DNA from: Pelargonium cotyledonis
Taxonomy: Eukaryota > Streptophyta > Magnoliopsida > Geraniales > Geraniaceae
Length of the DNA: 34,633 bases
NCBI GenBank assembly: GCA_036897625.1
Contig: JAYMTA010000216.1
Span: 1-34,633, forward strand
Reading direction: 5' to 3'
Numbering within the stretch: position 1 is the first letter of the stretch; each line of letters starts with the position of its first letter. Shown here piece by piece: positions 10,891 through 21,600 of this stretch. The notes below the pieces were generated by a model, which had not been told where the DNA came from, did not search any database, and worked only from the letters and a program-made list of their open reading frames with translations. The position numbers were made by a program, and so were the translations under genes.

Positions 10891-12692
10891 GGGGAGTAGG
10901 ATTAATCTACTACCGCTTTAAGTCTATTTGTTACGGTGCAATTAATTTACCTTAATACTTTCATCTAATGACTTGCCTTCCTAGCTTAGCTACAGGTAAA
11001 ATTAAGTCCTTATCAGGGTCTACTTACTCTATATATATCTATTCCTTTTAAGAATACTTTAGCAACAAAACATTACTTTCGATTATTAACAAAATGAGAT
11101 TGCTCTTATATCTTTATTTATGTAATAAAAGAAGGCCGGTAACTCAGTTGAATTCTCCTGTGAAAGTAGGTGCTTGTGTAGCCTTTTTCGTAGCTATTGT
11201 ACTCCCCTGTAAGAGTAGTTTGTCACATTTAAATACGATTAAACGGATCCCATCTCCTAAAAAGTCTAAGGTCTTTGTCTCTGAAATTACTAGTGAAAAA
11301 GTGTAGCTAATACTGCCTAATTAGAAGTCCTTCGCCTTCAAAAAAAAAGTTGAATCAAGAGCATTTTATAAAAAGATTAACCTTACTAATCCTAAAGAAT
11401 ACTACCAGCTAGAGAATACAAACTTTATTTAACAGACTGCCATATATAAGTAAGAGCGGGATTCTTTAACCTAAAAAAGGGTAGCTTCGTCAACTAATAA
11501 AGTGGATTCTCGTTTCAATCCCTATTTTATCTCTTCTCTACGTAACGCACTTTCTTAGGGTCCATGATACAATAGAAGTAAAAAACAAAAGCTTCTTATT
11601 TACTCTCTAGGATCCCATGGGTAGGCAGTCTCGATAAGAGTTATATAATGGAAGCAAAAGTGGAGAATTTGATTGTATGTCATATATCAACTACCCGAAA
11701 AACTTATTCGTAATTATAATATTTTCTTAGACGAAAAGAGAGCGAGAGAACTACATTAGATGCGTACGTAGTAGATAGCTTTAAATACAAAAGGAGTGTT
11801 TTGATTATACAAGTACGACCCGAACCTACAGGTTTCTTTAAAATGAACAGTGACACTCGTTGACATTAAATATCATGCAAATCTATTCTGTAGCTAGTAA
11901 AGTTAACACTTTTCTTTGTATTTTGGTTATATCCCAGATAGTAATAAATCAAGATTACCTATCCATCTATACTTACTACCGGCCCCTTTTGAACTTGACT
12001 TTAAAGACATCCGTTTTCCTTTTTATACCTACCTAAGCCCAAAAAGGGGAATTTGACTCATACATTATAGATTTCTACCTATGAAACCGCAAATTATTAC
12101 CTTAGAATACTCAATTTAATGTCTAAATTGATAAAAAGCTCCTTACTTGACAGGAACTACACAAAAACTCACTCTAAAGCTTTCTCCAACAAATGCTTCT
12201 GCAGTAAGTGCTTATAATTTAAACCAATTAATCTGGATAAATATATGTTGCTATTTATACCCCTATAGGAGAGCCCCATATACCCATTTATTACAATTTA
12301 ATCCCGGTTATTAAGAACATTTCTCGAATTGGTACAAAAACCTATCCCACATTAATTTCATTTTAACGCCTTCTCAATGTTTAGTTAACATAGTTTGAGC
12401 GGCGAGTGTTCATAGGGGGTGTCTATTAAGATCTTAAAACCTTTATGAATGGAGCACGGAAATTGTATCAAAACGATCTAAAAAATTACAACGAATGAGG
12501 AGTCTCTTACCTGCGTATGCTTATAATACTCCAAAAAGGAGTCTATTTCTATATAGACTAAACACATATACCTACGCTTGGCCTTGTCTTGAAGAGAGTG
12601 GTAAATCTACAAGGTCTCGTCAAAAATAGGAAGTTAATTTCTTTAATATAGGAGATAATATGAGTCAATTTGCTAGAGTTATACTTGGATTC
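10891..12692. other. TA-rich degraded DNA with one short unassigned frame
   Basis: A plus-strand frame of 70 codons at 11094-11306 is open, with a hydrophobic stretch (VGACVAFFVAIVL) and a basic, serine-rich end. I do not recognise it and it may be chance. The plus-strand frame 12660-12923 starts at the right edge and is discussed with the island that follows. Apart from the weak tRNA-Lys-like copy at 11.8 kb, nothing else is visible. Confidence 0.5.
11814..11872 (-). repeat. Third, strongly decayed tRNA-Lys-like element
   Basis: On the minus strand GGTTCGGGTCGTA (11814-11826) matches GGTTCAAGTCGTA of the 8.7-kb tRNA-Lys relic in 11 of 13 bases, including the non-tRNA extension GTCGTA. Upstream, CACTGTTCATTTTAA aligns with CATTGTACTTTTAA of the 13.9-kb copy, and TCA-x-x-x-x-GT sits where the D-loop should be. 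The region between them is a few bases shorter than a tRNA. On its own it would not be called; its value is the shared 3' flank. Confidence 0.35.
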
Positions 12693-12950
12693 CTAGCTTT
12701 TACAAAGGAGTGTGCTTTTAGTTTTAGTGAGCTTTCTTTGTTTAGCGCTTATCTTGACTTGGGTTTGGAGACCCCATGGATTAAGAATTGCTTTCGTTCC
12801 ACGATATTTTACATCACTATCGTCAGGGCCATCTCCCAAGAGCCTGGTCAGGCATCCACCTTTTCTTTTGAATGGTGCTCCTTTGTAAAGTTTTCGAATA
12901 CCAAGCCTTTCTCCCTCTGCTGAGCCGGGATCACACTCGTTCTTTTGCAA
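12693..12950 (-). other. GC-richer island open on both strands, origin unknown
   Basis: Between about 12,720 and 12,950 each 60-base line is 42-48% GC by hand count, against about one third around it, and CpA/TpG are not depleted. The minus strand is open for 85 codons (ATG at 12948-12950, basic, with KLYKGAPFKRKGGC and GDGPDDSDVKYRG). The plus strand is open for 87 codons (12660-12923) over the same DNA. One of the two is presumably a shadow. The minus-strand product has the more protein-like composition but matches no family I can name. It may be a late insertion that escaped mutation, or a fragment of an organellar or unique sequence. Confidence 0.4.
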
Positions 12951-13882
12951 AACAAACTATTAGAGAATTATCTAAACAAAAAAACTCAGAGGACACTAGA
13001 TATTTTCCAAAATGAACCTGTCCATATAGTATAGTCCATTCTGAAAAATTTAGTTTAAGCCTTCCTTGCTATGCCTATATAATCTATCCTAATACATAAT
13101 GCATAATACTCCCTTTTCTGATATGAAGTTCATAAAAAAGGAGTTCTTCTGATCAAAGCCATACCCCCATTCGTCTTAACAGAAAAAGGATACTACATAA
13201 TCATTGTTAGTTTTTTCCTAAATTAAAGAATATTTACTTAGTAAAAAGGGGAATAGATAAAAATAAGAATTCGTGATGCATCCAAACCTTGTCAAGCTGA
13301 CGAGATCCAACAAAACTTTAGTATGCAAAGTATTATCTATCATGAGATATTCTTTTTTTGTTTGTCCTTAACTTCGCATTTTCTAGGAAGTTTTGAAATA
13401 AAGAAGCTGACAACCTAGACTTTGCTTCTTAGCTGCTAGAAAGGGAGTTGTTAAGTAGAAGAATATTATAAGATATATAAGCATAAACTATTTCATTTTT
13501 TATATCTTATATGCAAGTTACTTCTCGCAGATACTTTAGGAATTTTGTGTGTGAAAGGACGGACGGCTGAACCCAAGTCTTTGCCCGAGGCTATACTACT
13601 CCAAAGAATAGTGTAATACTCTAGTTATAGCATAGAAATTAATAGTAGGTCCAGATAACCAAAGGAAAAACTATTTTAGATTTCCTCGAATTACAAATAC
13701 CAGGGATTTTATTAAGATTAACTATCTTCGCGAGACTCAACCAACACAAAATGTAAGGCCCATAAAGTACCCAGTTAAAAAGATTCTGTGAAAAGTCTAG
13801 CGAATCTTGTGCGTGTTCTAGGTAAAGCTTTTAGTTAAGGAAGTCAAGAAGTATAGGTACTGAAAAAGAAAACTGCCTTTCA
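12951..13882. other. TA-rich degraded DNA, no gene seen
   Basis: No long frame and no recognisable motif other than an inverted repeat at 13468-13510. The sequence returns at once to the TA-rich style after the island on its left. Confidence 0.55.
13468..13510. repeat. 10-bp perfect inverted repeat with 23-base loop
   Basis: ATAAGATATA at 13468-13477 is the exact reverse complement of TATATCTTAT at 13501-13510. Both arms are nearly pure A/T, so chance is quite possible. The loop holds a T-rich stretch. No function is assigned. Confidence 0.55.
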
Positions 13883-13955
13883 GGGTGTATAGCTCAGTTG
13901 GTAGAACATTGTACTTTTAATCTAATAGCCGCAGGTTCAATACCCCTTTAGTAAA
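13883..13955 (+). pseudogene. tRNA-Lys(UUU)-like relic, second copy
   Basis: The element opens GGGTGTATAGCTCAGTTGG. It continues with TAGAACATTGTA, the anticodon loop CTTTTAA with TTT at 13916-13918, and the B-box GGTTCAATACC. The 5' half is a near-textbook bacterial or organellar-type tRNA-Lys. Against such a sequence the visible changes are G-to-A and C-to-T (GAGC to GAAC, TGCTT to TACTT, AACC to AATC, ATGG to ATAG), which is the direction expected for the mutation bias of the region. The 3' acceptor strand does not pair with GGGTGTA. It is the opposite orientation to the 8.7-kb copy and ends in a different flank, so the two may be separate insertions or separate source genes. Confidence 0.65.
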
Positions 13956-15049
13956 AGGACTTTAGCTTGAAAGAGTCTCGAAAAGTCCTAAGTTTCTTTA
14001 GTCTTTCTATTTGCACTACCCGAGAGATTGTCAGTTTATGATAATTATAGAGAGCGGCTTTTTCAGTTCCTCGATATTCTGCAGTCGAAACACACTCGAT
14101 GTAAGTAACTCGTCACTGCTTACGCGCCCTACTCAATACAAAAAATGGTATGCTATTTGAGCCTCACATGAAGTAAGCTATTCGAGTTATTTGTACCTGT
14201 TATCTGTAGTCCCTAGTGTCTTTGGTGTTATCAGAGGGGCAAGGGGTTTACTAAAAACATAGTAAAAAGGTGCCTAGTGTTATTGGTTTCTTTAGATTAT
14301 TAGGTGTCTGGTTTCTCCTGGTCGGGTCTTTCTAGGATTTCACCCGGATCAAATATCTGTTTTGAGGGGGCAATTCCTAGCTTATTTAGTTGTTATACTC
14401 ATTCCTGTTCTATCTGATCTGAGAAAAGATTCCCGTTTTTACTAGAGTATATAAAGGATCCTACGGAAATGGGACTAATCTCTTTTTTATTATGTAGAAG
14501 AACTCTTCAAGGAGCACTTAATTTTGGGTAAATCCTCCAATACATTTTTTTCTAGAAGGGCTCCTTTGTCACCGAAAGGATATAATCACCAAAAACAAAC
14601 AGAACTTCAACAAGCAGAAACTCAGTTATTAGAAGAAAGCTCTCACGCATGGCTAACAAACTTTTTGAGTTTTAGACTGGGAATTTAAAATCTTGTCTTC
14701 ATCTTCTGAGTAATATGTTTAAATTGAAGGAAAAAGCCCCTTATGAAATGGTTCACGCGGATACGCCGTTTTGTAGTATATAATAAGACAGTGCTTGTAT
14801 TAACACTATAAAGTATATACTAAAGCTTTTTGCAATGAGTTAATCTGCTGTATTTAGGCATGTCATAGCTTCTACTCTAGAACTAGAAGGAAAGGCCCTT
14901 GTTTTCACCGAGAAGTTGATATACTAATTTTACAGGACCGGATAATAACCTTAACAACTGTAATACATCTAATATTATATATAAAATACTGTAGATAGAA
15001 TAACTCTTAGCTAATAACTACTAAAATAAGATAGGTTATAATAAGTAAA
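13956..15049. other. TA-rich degraded DNA, no gene seen
   Basis: About 1.1 kb without a usable frame. A GTGTCTTTGGTGTTAT / TAGTGTTATTGGTTTCTTT theme recurs around 14215-14300, suggesting a decayed internal duplication, but no clear unit can be drawn. From about 14,940 the sequence becomes almost pure TA runs, which lead into the dispersed remnant at 15,050. Confidence 0.5.
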
Positions 15050-15200
15050 GGCTACAATAAGGCAGCTAAGACAGCTCATAAAAGAAGGTTCTACAGAAAG
15101 CAAGTACAAGTAAGAAGACTTAGATAGGTCTAGCTTCTAGGAAAGCTATAGCTCTAAGGAAAGGCCTGGGTGTTATAAGAAAGCCAGTAAGAGTATGAGC
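15050..15200 (+). repeat. Dispersed lysine-rich coding remnant, copy A
   Basis: The purine-rich plus strand reads, in one frame, SKGYNKAAKTAHKRRFYRKQ before reaching TAG codons. Three words are shared with other parts of the window. GGCTACAATAAG (15050-15061) is also at 28124-28135. AAGACTTAGATAGGT (15115-15129) matches 28186-28200 in 14 of 15 bases, at nearly the same distance (65 versus 62 bases). TAGCTCTAAGGAAAGG (15149-15164) matches the minus strand at 31563-31578 in 15 of 16. I take these as diverged copies of one repeat that once encoded a basic protein region. The function is unknown; a retroelement Gag or ORF1 would be the usual guess. Confidence 0.5.
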
Positions 15201-15783
15201 AGTAGGTGTCTATAAGGTATATAGGTTTTCCTGTACTACTTGTTTTAGTAGTCGAGGTCAAAGAAACTTTAGAATCCCTTGTAATAAATAGGAAACTCCG
15301 GAGCAGATATTTGTAAGAGTTATCTCAAGATCAAGATAGCCCTACTATATTATTAATCTGGAGCAAGAAACTTCTAAAAGTAAATAAGTAAATAAGAGTC
15401 TGCTTTACCCTTAGATTTCTTTTAGCTAGAGTTTTCCGAGTACAATAAGTTTTTACTAAACGGAGGTATCCTGAAAAAGTAAAGGTAGACAGAATAAAAC
15501 AGGTTTAGTTAATAAGAATCCAAGTATGCAGATAGAGAGTAACAAATAAGTTGAAGTGTTATGAAGTTATAACTCGTGTATTACTTTATACTCGGTGGCT
15601 TGAACTCGTGTATTTTATTAAAAGAGGGTATTACAAAAAAGTATTAAGCAGGGTCTTAAGTGGATGCTGGTTATAGCGTATGAATGTACTATCATATATA
15701 CTAATTATATTACATTACTCTAATCATTATAATACTAACAACTCATATATCTAAACCATGTTTTACTAGTATATAACTATTAA
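15201..15783. other. Degraded continuation of the dispersed remnant, no intact frame
   Basis: Two plus-strand frames run across this stretch with many TAA and TAG and almost no TGA, so I cannot choose between them. TGA is scarce in all frames because TpG is depleted, so this is not proof of a former gene. AACTCGTGTATT occurs twice, at 15571-15582 and 15603-15614. From 15,690 the DNA is nearly all A and T. Confidence 0.4.
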
Positions 15784-15945
15784 TATAGAATAACTATAAG
15801 AGTAAGGCTACAACAGATACACAAAGCTATGAAGAGTAAGAAAGCTCTCATCAAGAATATAATAATAGCTATGAGTAGGATAGAGATACAGAGTCTAGCT
15901 GCGGGCTTGTGTGTGGGTATTCACAAGAGATCGAGAACGAAGTAA
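15784..15945 (+). pseudogene. Dispersed lysine-rich coding remnant, copy B
   Basis: The frame is open for 53 codons between TAA at 15781-15783 and TAA at 15943-15945. The product is basic (KAMKSKKALIKN, then IEIQSLAAG, then HKRSRTK). AGATACAGAGTCT at 15884-15896 recurs exactly on the minus strand at 31581-31593, where it also encodes I-Q-S-L. GGCTACAACAG at 15806 resembles the GGCTACAATAAG core of other copies. There is no start codon at the left edge, so this is a fragment. I do not recognise the protein. Confidence 0.4.
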
Positions 15946-16391
15946 GTCGGTTGCTCTCGTGTTGCCTTGTTTCCAGGTTTCAAAATTCCTAAGGGCAGTA
16001 GGGAATAAGATAAACTCTAAAGTTAAAAAGTCAAACGTTGCCCTTGGTTTATAGAGTTTCTTCTTATTCTTCGAGATAATTAAAAAGATGTTAGGAAAAG
16101 TAGTTACACTTGAGTAAAACAGCTTTCTTAGGTCTGTATTTCATATATAACGAATAAGCACTCTTAAGCCTCATAACTGGGGTTTACCTGAATTATACGC
16201 TTATTTCTAAATACTTTTCTATCTTTTAGTATGTGTCATAAGGCGCTTATATACCCCTCGTTACTTCATTCACCCGATCTCAAACTAGGAGAGTACTTTT
16301 CCTTACAAAGAAGACAAACATATATATAAGCAGCTTCATTTACAAAAACTTATCCTATTTAGGACTGAGCCAAAGGAATTTTTTATTCATA

Positions 16392-16772
16392 CTAAACACC
16401 ATTAAGTATAAGAAAGTCACAAGTAGCTGTATTAGGGACGTTTTTGTTTACAAGATACCAAATTGCACCCATATTTCTAGCACTTTCGACCAAATCCAAT
16501 AAAACGGGAAGTCTTAAGCTTGTGTATGGTCTAATACCTTTGTGATTTTCGCCTTGACTAAAAGTTTTACCATCATAAACATAATAAACTCTTGAATTAC
16601 CGGAATCCGTACTTCTTGCAATAAAAAAGAATAAACAAGACAAGAGATAGTAGCTGGGAAGACCACTTGTTGTGTCAAAGTCAAACTTTTTAGTAACAAA
16701 CAAAACTTCAACAGAAGATGCGAATTCCCGCTTTTGGGTTTGCTTACTTCGAACCCTTAAATGGAATTTTCT
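16392..16772 (-). CDS. Longest open frame in the window, 126 codons, unknown product
   Basis: The minus strand is open from just after TAA at 16773-16775 to TAG at 16392-16394. No ATG lies near the left end of the product. A TTG at 16701-16703 would give 103 residues, so the true start is uncertain or missing. The product has a hydrophobic segment (YYLLSCLFFFIA) after about 50 residues of the open frame. A polar part follows with VYYVYDGKTFSQGENH, then RPYTSLRLPVLLDLVESARN, then GAIWYLVNKN. The VYVYDGKTF/S pattern loosely recalls the C-terminal DNA-binding repeats of homing endonucleases, but I would not assign it. The DNA here has normal CpA and TpG, unlike its surroundings, so it may be young or under constraint. 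A tRNA-like piece lies just upstream at 16.82-16.89 kb. Confidence 0.35.
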   Translation of the reverse strand, partial: RKFHLRVRSKQTQKREFASSVEVLFVTKKFDFDTTSGLPSYYLLSCLFFFIARSTDSGNSRVYYVYDGKTFSQGENHKGIRPYTSLRLPVLLDLVESARNMGAIWYLVNKNVPNTATCDFLILNGV

Positions 16773-16823
16773 TTAGCTGGCTACTTTTCTAAAAACCCCT
16801 TTTTTTTACTGCTCACTAGACTA

Positions 16824-16890
16824 GGAAAAGTGACTTGAACCCATAGAATGGGGTACTGATATTACTTCGATCTGCCACTGGTTAATTCCA
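16824..16890 (-). pseudogene. Weak tRNA-like element
   Basis: The minus strand reads TTAACCAGTGGCAGATC, then GTAATATCAGTAC, then GGGTTCAAGTCAC. The distance from AGTGG to GGTTC is 43 bases, the same as in ordinary tRNAs, and GTA/TAC could close an anticodon loop with T33 and A37. Stem pairing is poor elsewhere and the acceptor is not paired. I cannot give an amino-acid identity. It could be a chance B-box. Confidence 0.25.
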
Positions 16891-17112
16891 AATTCATGTC
16901 CTCATTCTGGATTAAGCTCCTCCACTACACGGGCCTCGATCTGAAGTTAGCTCATAAATTTCTTTCTATTTAAGCGATTTCTATTACCCGGGCTTTACTA
17001 GAAGATCTACTCGGGTACTTTTTTCTAACTAGTAACCTAGAATCTGTAACTTAGAAAGATCACTAATAAGCTTTCCTAAAATAATGGATTCACTTTAAAA
17101 CCTTCTATAAAA

Positions 17113-17188
17113 GCAATCAAGTAGGACTTGAACCTTCGACTGATATTGCATTGCATTTGTGTTATACCCTTATACTATAATCATGTGC
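17113..17188 (-). pseudogene. Weak tRNA-like element
   Basis: The minus strand has TATAGTATAAGGGTATAAC in the D-arm position and GAAGGTTCAAGTCCTAC as a T-arm with four of five stem pairs. The spacing is 41 bases from AGGGT to GGTTC. ATGCAAT could be an anticodon loop reading GCA (Cys), but the flanking stem does not pair. Same strand as the element at 16.8 kb. Confidence 0.22.
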
Positions 17189-17199
17189 TCATTAGTAAT

Positions 17200-17480
17200 T
17201 CTCGTAGTATTTATTAAACCAATTACTGTGAGGCTTTGTATAGATCCGTAATTTTATTCATTATTTAAGTGCTTATGACTTTAGTAATTTTCTTTAAAGC
17301 CGTAGTCATTAGTTAAGGACTACCCTCGTCGAGCATCTCTTCAACAGTGTCCAATATATCGTTTTTGAAACGGATCTTGTATTGTACGTAACTTGGTGCG
17401 GAAATCCATATGAGGTTTTAGGAATTAAAGGGTCGGATTAACACTTTATAAATAAAGGATAAGAAAAATTACATAACGAA
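17200..17480 (-). pseudogene. Broken open frame with an intact 34-codon acidic core
   Basis: On the minus strand, 17417 down to 17316 is open for 34 codons and reads like real protein: NLIWISAPSYVQYKIRFKN, then DILDTVEEMLDEGSP. The same frame extends upstream to about 17,480 through one TAA, and downstream to about 17,200 through TAA codons (MTTALKKITKVIST, then IMNKITDLYKAS). Each of these stops would be Gln if a single C-to-T change were undone. GC is about 43% in the core. I do not recognise the family. The acidic, then helical character would suit a retroelement Gag or a cellular gene fragment. Confidence 0.45.
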
Positions 17481-18587
17481 TATTAACAGTAAATTAGGAG
17501 TAGCGACCCTTTGTTCTTTTAGAGTTTATAAAAAAAAGCATTCCACTATTCCCCAAGCTCCAGAGAGGTCTTTTTCTAAAGGGTTTCGGGTAATTCTTAT
17601 TGAAAAAAAGCTAATTTGGGTATTTGTAAGCTATTATGTTTCTTTAGCTTAGCTCTTGAGGAGTCTAATTTTTATAATTTTCTTTATCTTACTTAAACAA
17701 TAAATCGACTTAACTAGGTAATATTATCTAGTAGTATTGTACTGACATTTGTGATTTACAGTTAAAAGTGGTATCCCAAGGGCAGGGGTTGTATGTACCT
17801 ATTAATGAAATGCTAAATATTTGTTGTCAAAAACTAGAAAAGTAGGACAAAACCTCATTAAAGACCTAAATCCGAGTACTCATTCGTTAAGTTAGGATAT
17901 AAATTCCCCTAGAAGGATTTTCTTCAAGAACAAGCATACTTAAATTAGCCTTCTACTTCTAACGAAATAAATCTTATATGATAGGGAATGGACGCTTATA
18001 AATAGTATACATCTTAGCAAGCTTGCCTCTAGATAAGAGTTTTCTTAATAGTCTAAGTAAATCAAAGTAAGATTCCCCTTTTGCCCTTGAAAGAACAGAG
18101 TCAAACTCGCAGTAGTCTAAAAGAGAGATAGAAAATTTGAAAATAGTAATCAACCTTGTCTCATGATTTATTGTGTCAGATTCCTCACCTTATATGCCAT
18201 ACTGAATTAGCTGTATACGTACTTATAAGTAATCTATTAAAATAAATAGAGTTCCTTTTTTTCTAAACACTACCAGAGAGCTTTGCTTGGAATATTTTGA
18301 TTTCCAAAATCTATAACAAACTGACGCAAATTCTTCACATTCAAGACGAGCTAAATAAATCTCTTTCATGATAGTTTAAGATACCTCCCCAGCTATATCA
18401 GACATCTTTTTAGGTGTATTACCTGGTATCCATTTCCAGTTTACAGGGGGTTAGACCATAAATGGGTTTAACCTAATTGGTAGAATAGTAATATTCAAAT
18501 TACAAAAAGCGTAAAGAAGGTTTTTGTTTATAATAGTGACTATCCTTTGCGATGCTGTTTAGTAATAAAACGAGCACTACTTTTGTT
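17481..18587. other. TA-rich degraded DNA, no gene seen
   Basis: No frame of useful length and no motif I can defend. The stretch separates the broken frame on its left from a weak tRNA-like element on its right. Confidence 0.55.
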
Positions 18588-18655
18588 TAAGTATTTCAAG
18601 TGGTAAAGCACTAATTGAGCGAATCCACGGGTAAAGGTTCAAAGCGAGTAAACCG
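18588..18655 (+). pseudogene. tRNA-like element, possibly tRNA-His- or Gln-derived
   Basis: TTTCAAGTGGTAAAGCAC matches the D-arm of tRNAs of the CAAGTGG type. GAATCCAC stands where an anticodon 3' stem would be, and GGTTCAAAGC is a B-box. GAATCCAC is also the anticodon-stem sequence of plant-type tRNA-His, but the anticodon itself (GTG) is not present. The 5' and 3' acceptor strands cannot be paired. Confidence 0.3.
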
Positions 18656-21600
18656 GGGTCCTTTTGGGGTCTTCTTCAGTAAACGAAGTCCAGTGAAGAA
18701 GCGATAAAGTAAGAGTGTTCTCCTTAAGGGCATCGTTATATATACATGAGTGTATGAGTTTCTATTTACAAGTTTATTTTATGCAATACGTTAATTTTGA
18801 ATTATAGAGCTTAAACTGTATTCTTGAGAACTAATATCTTAAGTTTATAGTAGTGAAACACTCTTTTAGAAACCCTTGACTATTCAAGCAATAATTTCCG
18901 TTTTAGGAATCTCCTGAGCCATAGCATAGTAGCTCAAAAACGAGCGGTGTTCCCAGGTAAGGGACTTATTCTTCTAAAAAAATAAGGATTTTACTGCTGA
19001 TATAGACACATAATACACATTCTAGAAAAGGTTTTTAAGTCGACGGAGAGTTTAATACTGTTATTTGTAGGTAAAAGGGGATCCTTTACGTAACTCCAAT
19101 GACTGGAATTAGTAAGTGCATGCTGCATTATAAGGTTCTTGATTCAAAATTCAATTTGTTTGCTGGAAAAGTTACTGGCCGATAATTCTTATCTGAAATA
19201 AAGTAAGAAGTTCTCACTATTCCTAGTATACCAACAAAAACCTATATCGAATAAACAAGGAAACTGGCGTTGCACATCCTTAACATAAATTTTACTTTAT
19301 TCGACCCCTTATAATTAAAGAATTTTATGGATACTGAGAATTTTTAAAGAGTCTTTTTGGGATTGCCTAAGAATTCTCTAATGTAAGTTAAACTCAGTAT
19401 TACTTCTAAGTTTGAACAGTTCAATAAAAGTACACCTTGATAGTTTGAAATCCTTAGTACTAAAAATCTCCTTTCTAACTCATCGAAGCTAAGAGAATCA
19501 TCCCCAGTCAATGAAGTCCTGAGAAAAAAGATTAACCCTTTTTTTTGTAACGTTCTGCGAAACGAGAAACTGAGCTAGAAATAAAAAACTAAGATTTAAT
19601 TAATGGCAGCTTAAGTTTTAGTATTTTGATTTTATAAATAATGAGGAATATCGGGCAAGCTTGCTTGTAAATAGTACTACTAAAGTAATCCCTATTAATA
19701 ATAAAGCTATATCTACCCTACCCCTATCTCAAACTAATAAAGAGGTCCAGAGGGAGATCATCTTGAATACAAGTAACCTATCTATCTTGTACAAAAGCTA
19801 ACTTTATTACAAATAAGAACTGGGATTTTAATTATAAAGCAAGTAATTTTTAGTAGCTGTCTAACATTTAGCAAGGGCAATTACTTTAGAGTAGACGTTT
19901 CAAACCCGGAAAGGTAAGGTCGCTAACTAACTAATTCCTATTTTTTCCAATTGAATGTAGAAAAACACATATTACAAGTGCTCTTAATGGGTCGCCTAAA
20001 AGTACAAGAATACCCGTTTAATCAATATCTGTATTCTAAAATAAAAGGGATTTCATTTGTGACTTTTTCATTTAATTCCTTGTAATATTACTGTATTCTT
20101 AAAATCTCAAAGATAGCTTGGCTTTACTCTTGATTTAAGTTCTTTACAAGTAGGGGTTAAATAAAGGAGATCTTTAACCAGGTTTCCTTTATCTGCTTAA
20201 TTCTAGGATTTGCTTAAAATTAAAATAGGGGCTTATTAGCGTAAGCGTAGTAAATTTCCTTATAAGTTTTACGCGTTTTCCGTACGTAATAAGTGGTAGT
20301 AAAAACTTTATTTAATAAAACACTCTTCATTTTAGAGTTATACAGGTACTAATCCCCCTCAAAGCCTCTGTTCTACAAAAAAGTTTAGCATTATTTAAAC
20401 TAGGTTGAAGTTTTTAAGGGTATGAGCTTCGACTACCAAGACACGTTTTTAAAAAGCGGGTTTCTGGTCAAAGGAATTAGAAAGGAATACCTTGTTACAA
20501 TACAAAATAAACATCTTACTTTCTGAAACTTATTTAGAATCCTTAGTTTGTTAAAACCACTATAGTATCCATCTATTATATTATATATACAGGAGTGCCC
20601 GGGGGTAGGAGAGTAGGAGCTAATCCCGCTTTGAATATACTACCCGATATTAAAAGGGATTCCTATTTTCTAACTAATTCTATATATAATGTTACTCCGG
20701 TTTTAATCCTATTTAAGAGCTAGAATTTGAATTGTATTGGTTTTTAGTGGTAATTTCCTTAACTACTTCAGTCAGAAATTGTAAGGCCTATTCCTAACTA
20801 ACTACGCTTAATGTATCGACAATAGTATAGGATCAAAAACAAATCTCAAAACAAATCACAAGGCGGAACCATATCCGGAGGAATACTAATATAATTTTCT
20901 TTTTACCGAGAAAATAGAGTTTCACTTCCTTATTTTTTAGTACAAATCCTCTTTCATATACGAGATGAAGCCAACTAGATAGCTTGAGCGAGGAACTAAC
21001 TGAATTCTTGTACATAAAACTTATGATGAAATCCATTTATCTAATTTGTTTGATTACCCCACCCCAAACTTTTAGCAGCTCCTTGGAAGATTAGAACCTG
21101 TGATCACCTAGTAAATTCTACCCATGTAACTAAGTAGTAAGTCAACTGTCCCAACCAATTTTCTAATCTTTATACTTTTTAAAAATGCAGGTAAAGTTTA
21201 ATTTGATCCTTATATTAATTCAATCACGTAGATTATTTGCGCCGGGCTAAGAGAACCCGCCTTCCATAGAAAGCCCCTACTGGGTATACACGGCTATCAC
21301 AAAAAGTTTAAAGAGTGAGTAACCGCTCTGTAGTTATACTAATATCATGCAAGTAAGTTCCTTTATTAGACTTATTGGCTGGGGTATGCCGAAGCAGGTC
21401 CTAGTTTTTAGAAAGTCAAAGTACTAATACAACTGATTGGAATTGCGTTGCTGTGTCATAAGAAGGATAGTTATACTGATTCGAAAGAGAAGTTGGACTT
21501 AGCTTTTACTTGCGTTTATCAAAGGGATTCCTAGTTGTGATGAGAACACCCACTTTTTGATACAGACTTTAAAAACCTATAATTTAAAACTCGAAAAATC

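Noticed and set aside
12745-12790. tRNA-Trp anticodon arm (GGGGTCTCCAAACCC on the minus strand)
   Set aside because: No D-arm or T-arm flanks it at tRNA spacing; it lies inside two overlapping open frames.
21070-21155. Minus-strand tRNA (ACAGGTTCTAATC T-arm)
   Set aside because: The anticodon loop lacks T33, stems are poor and no isoacceptor fits.
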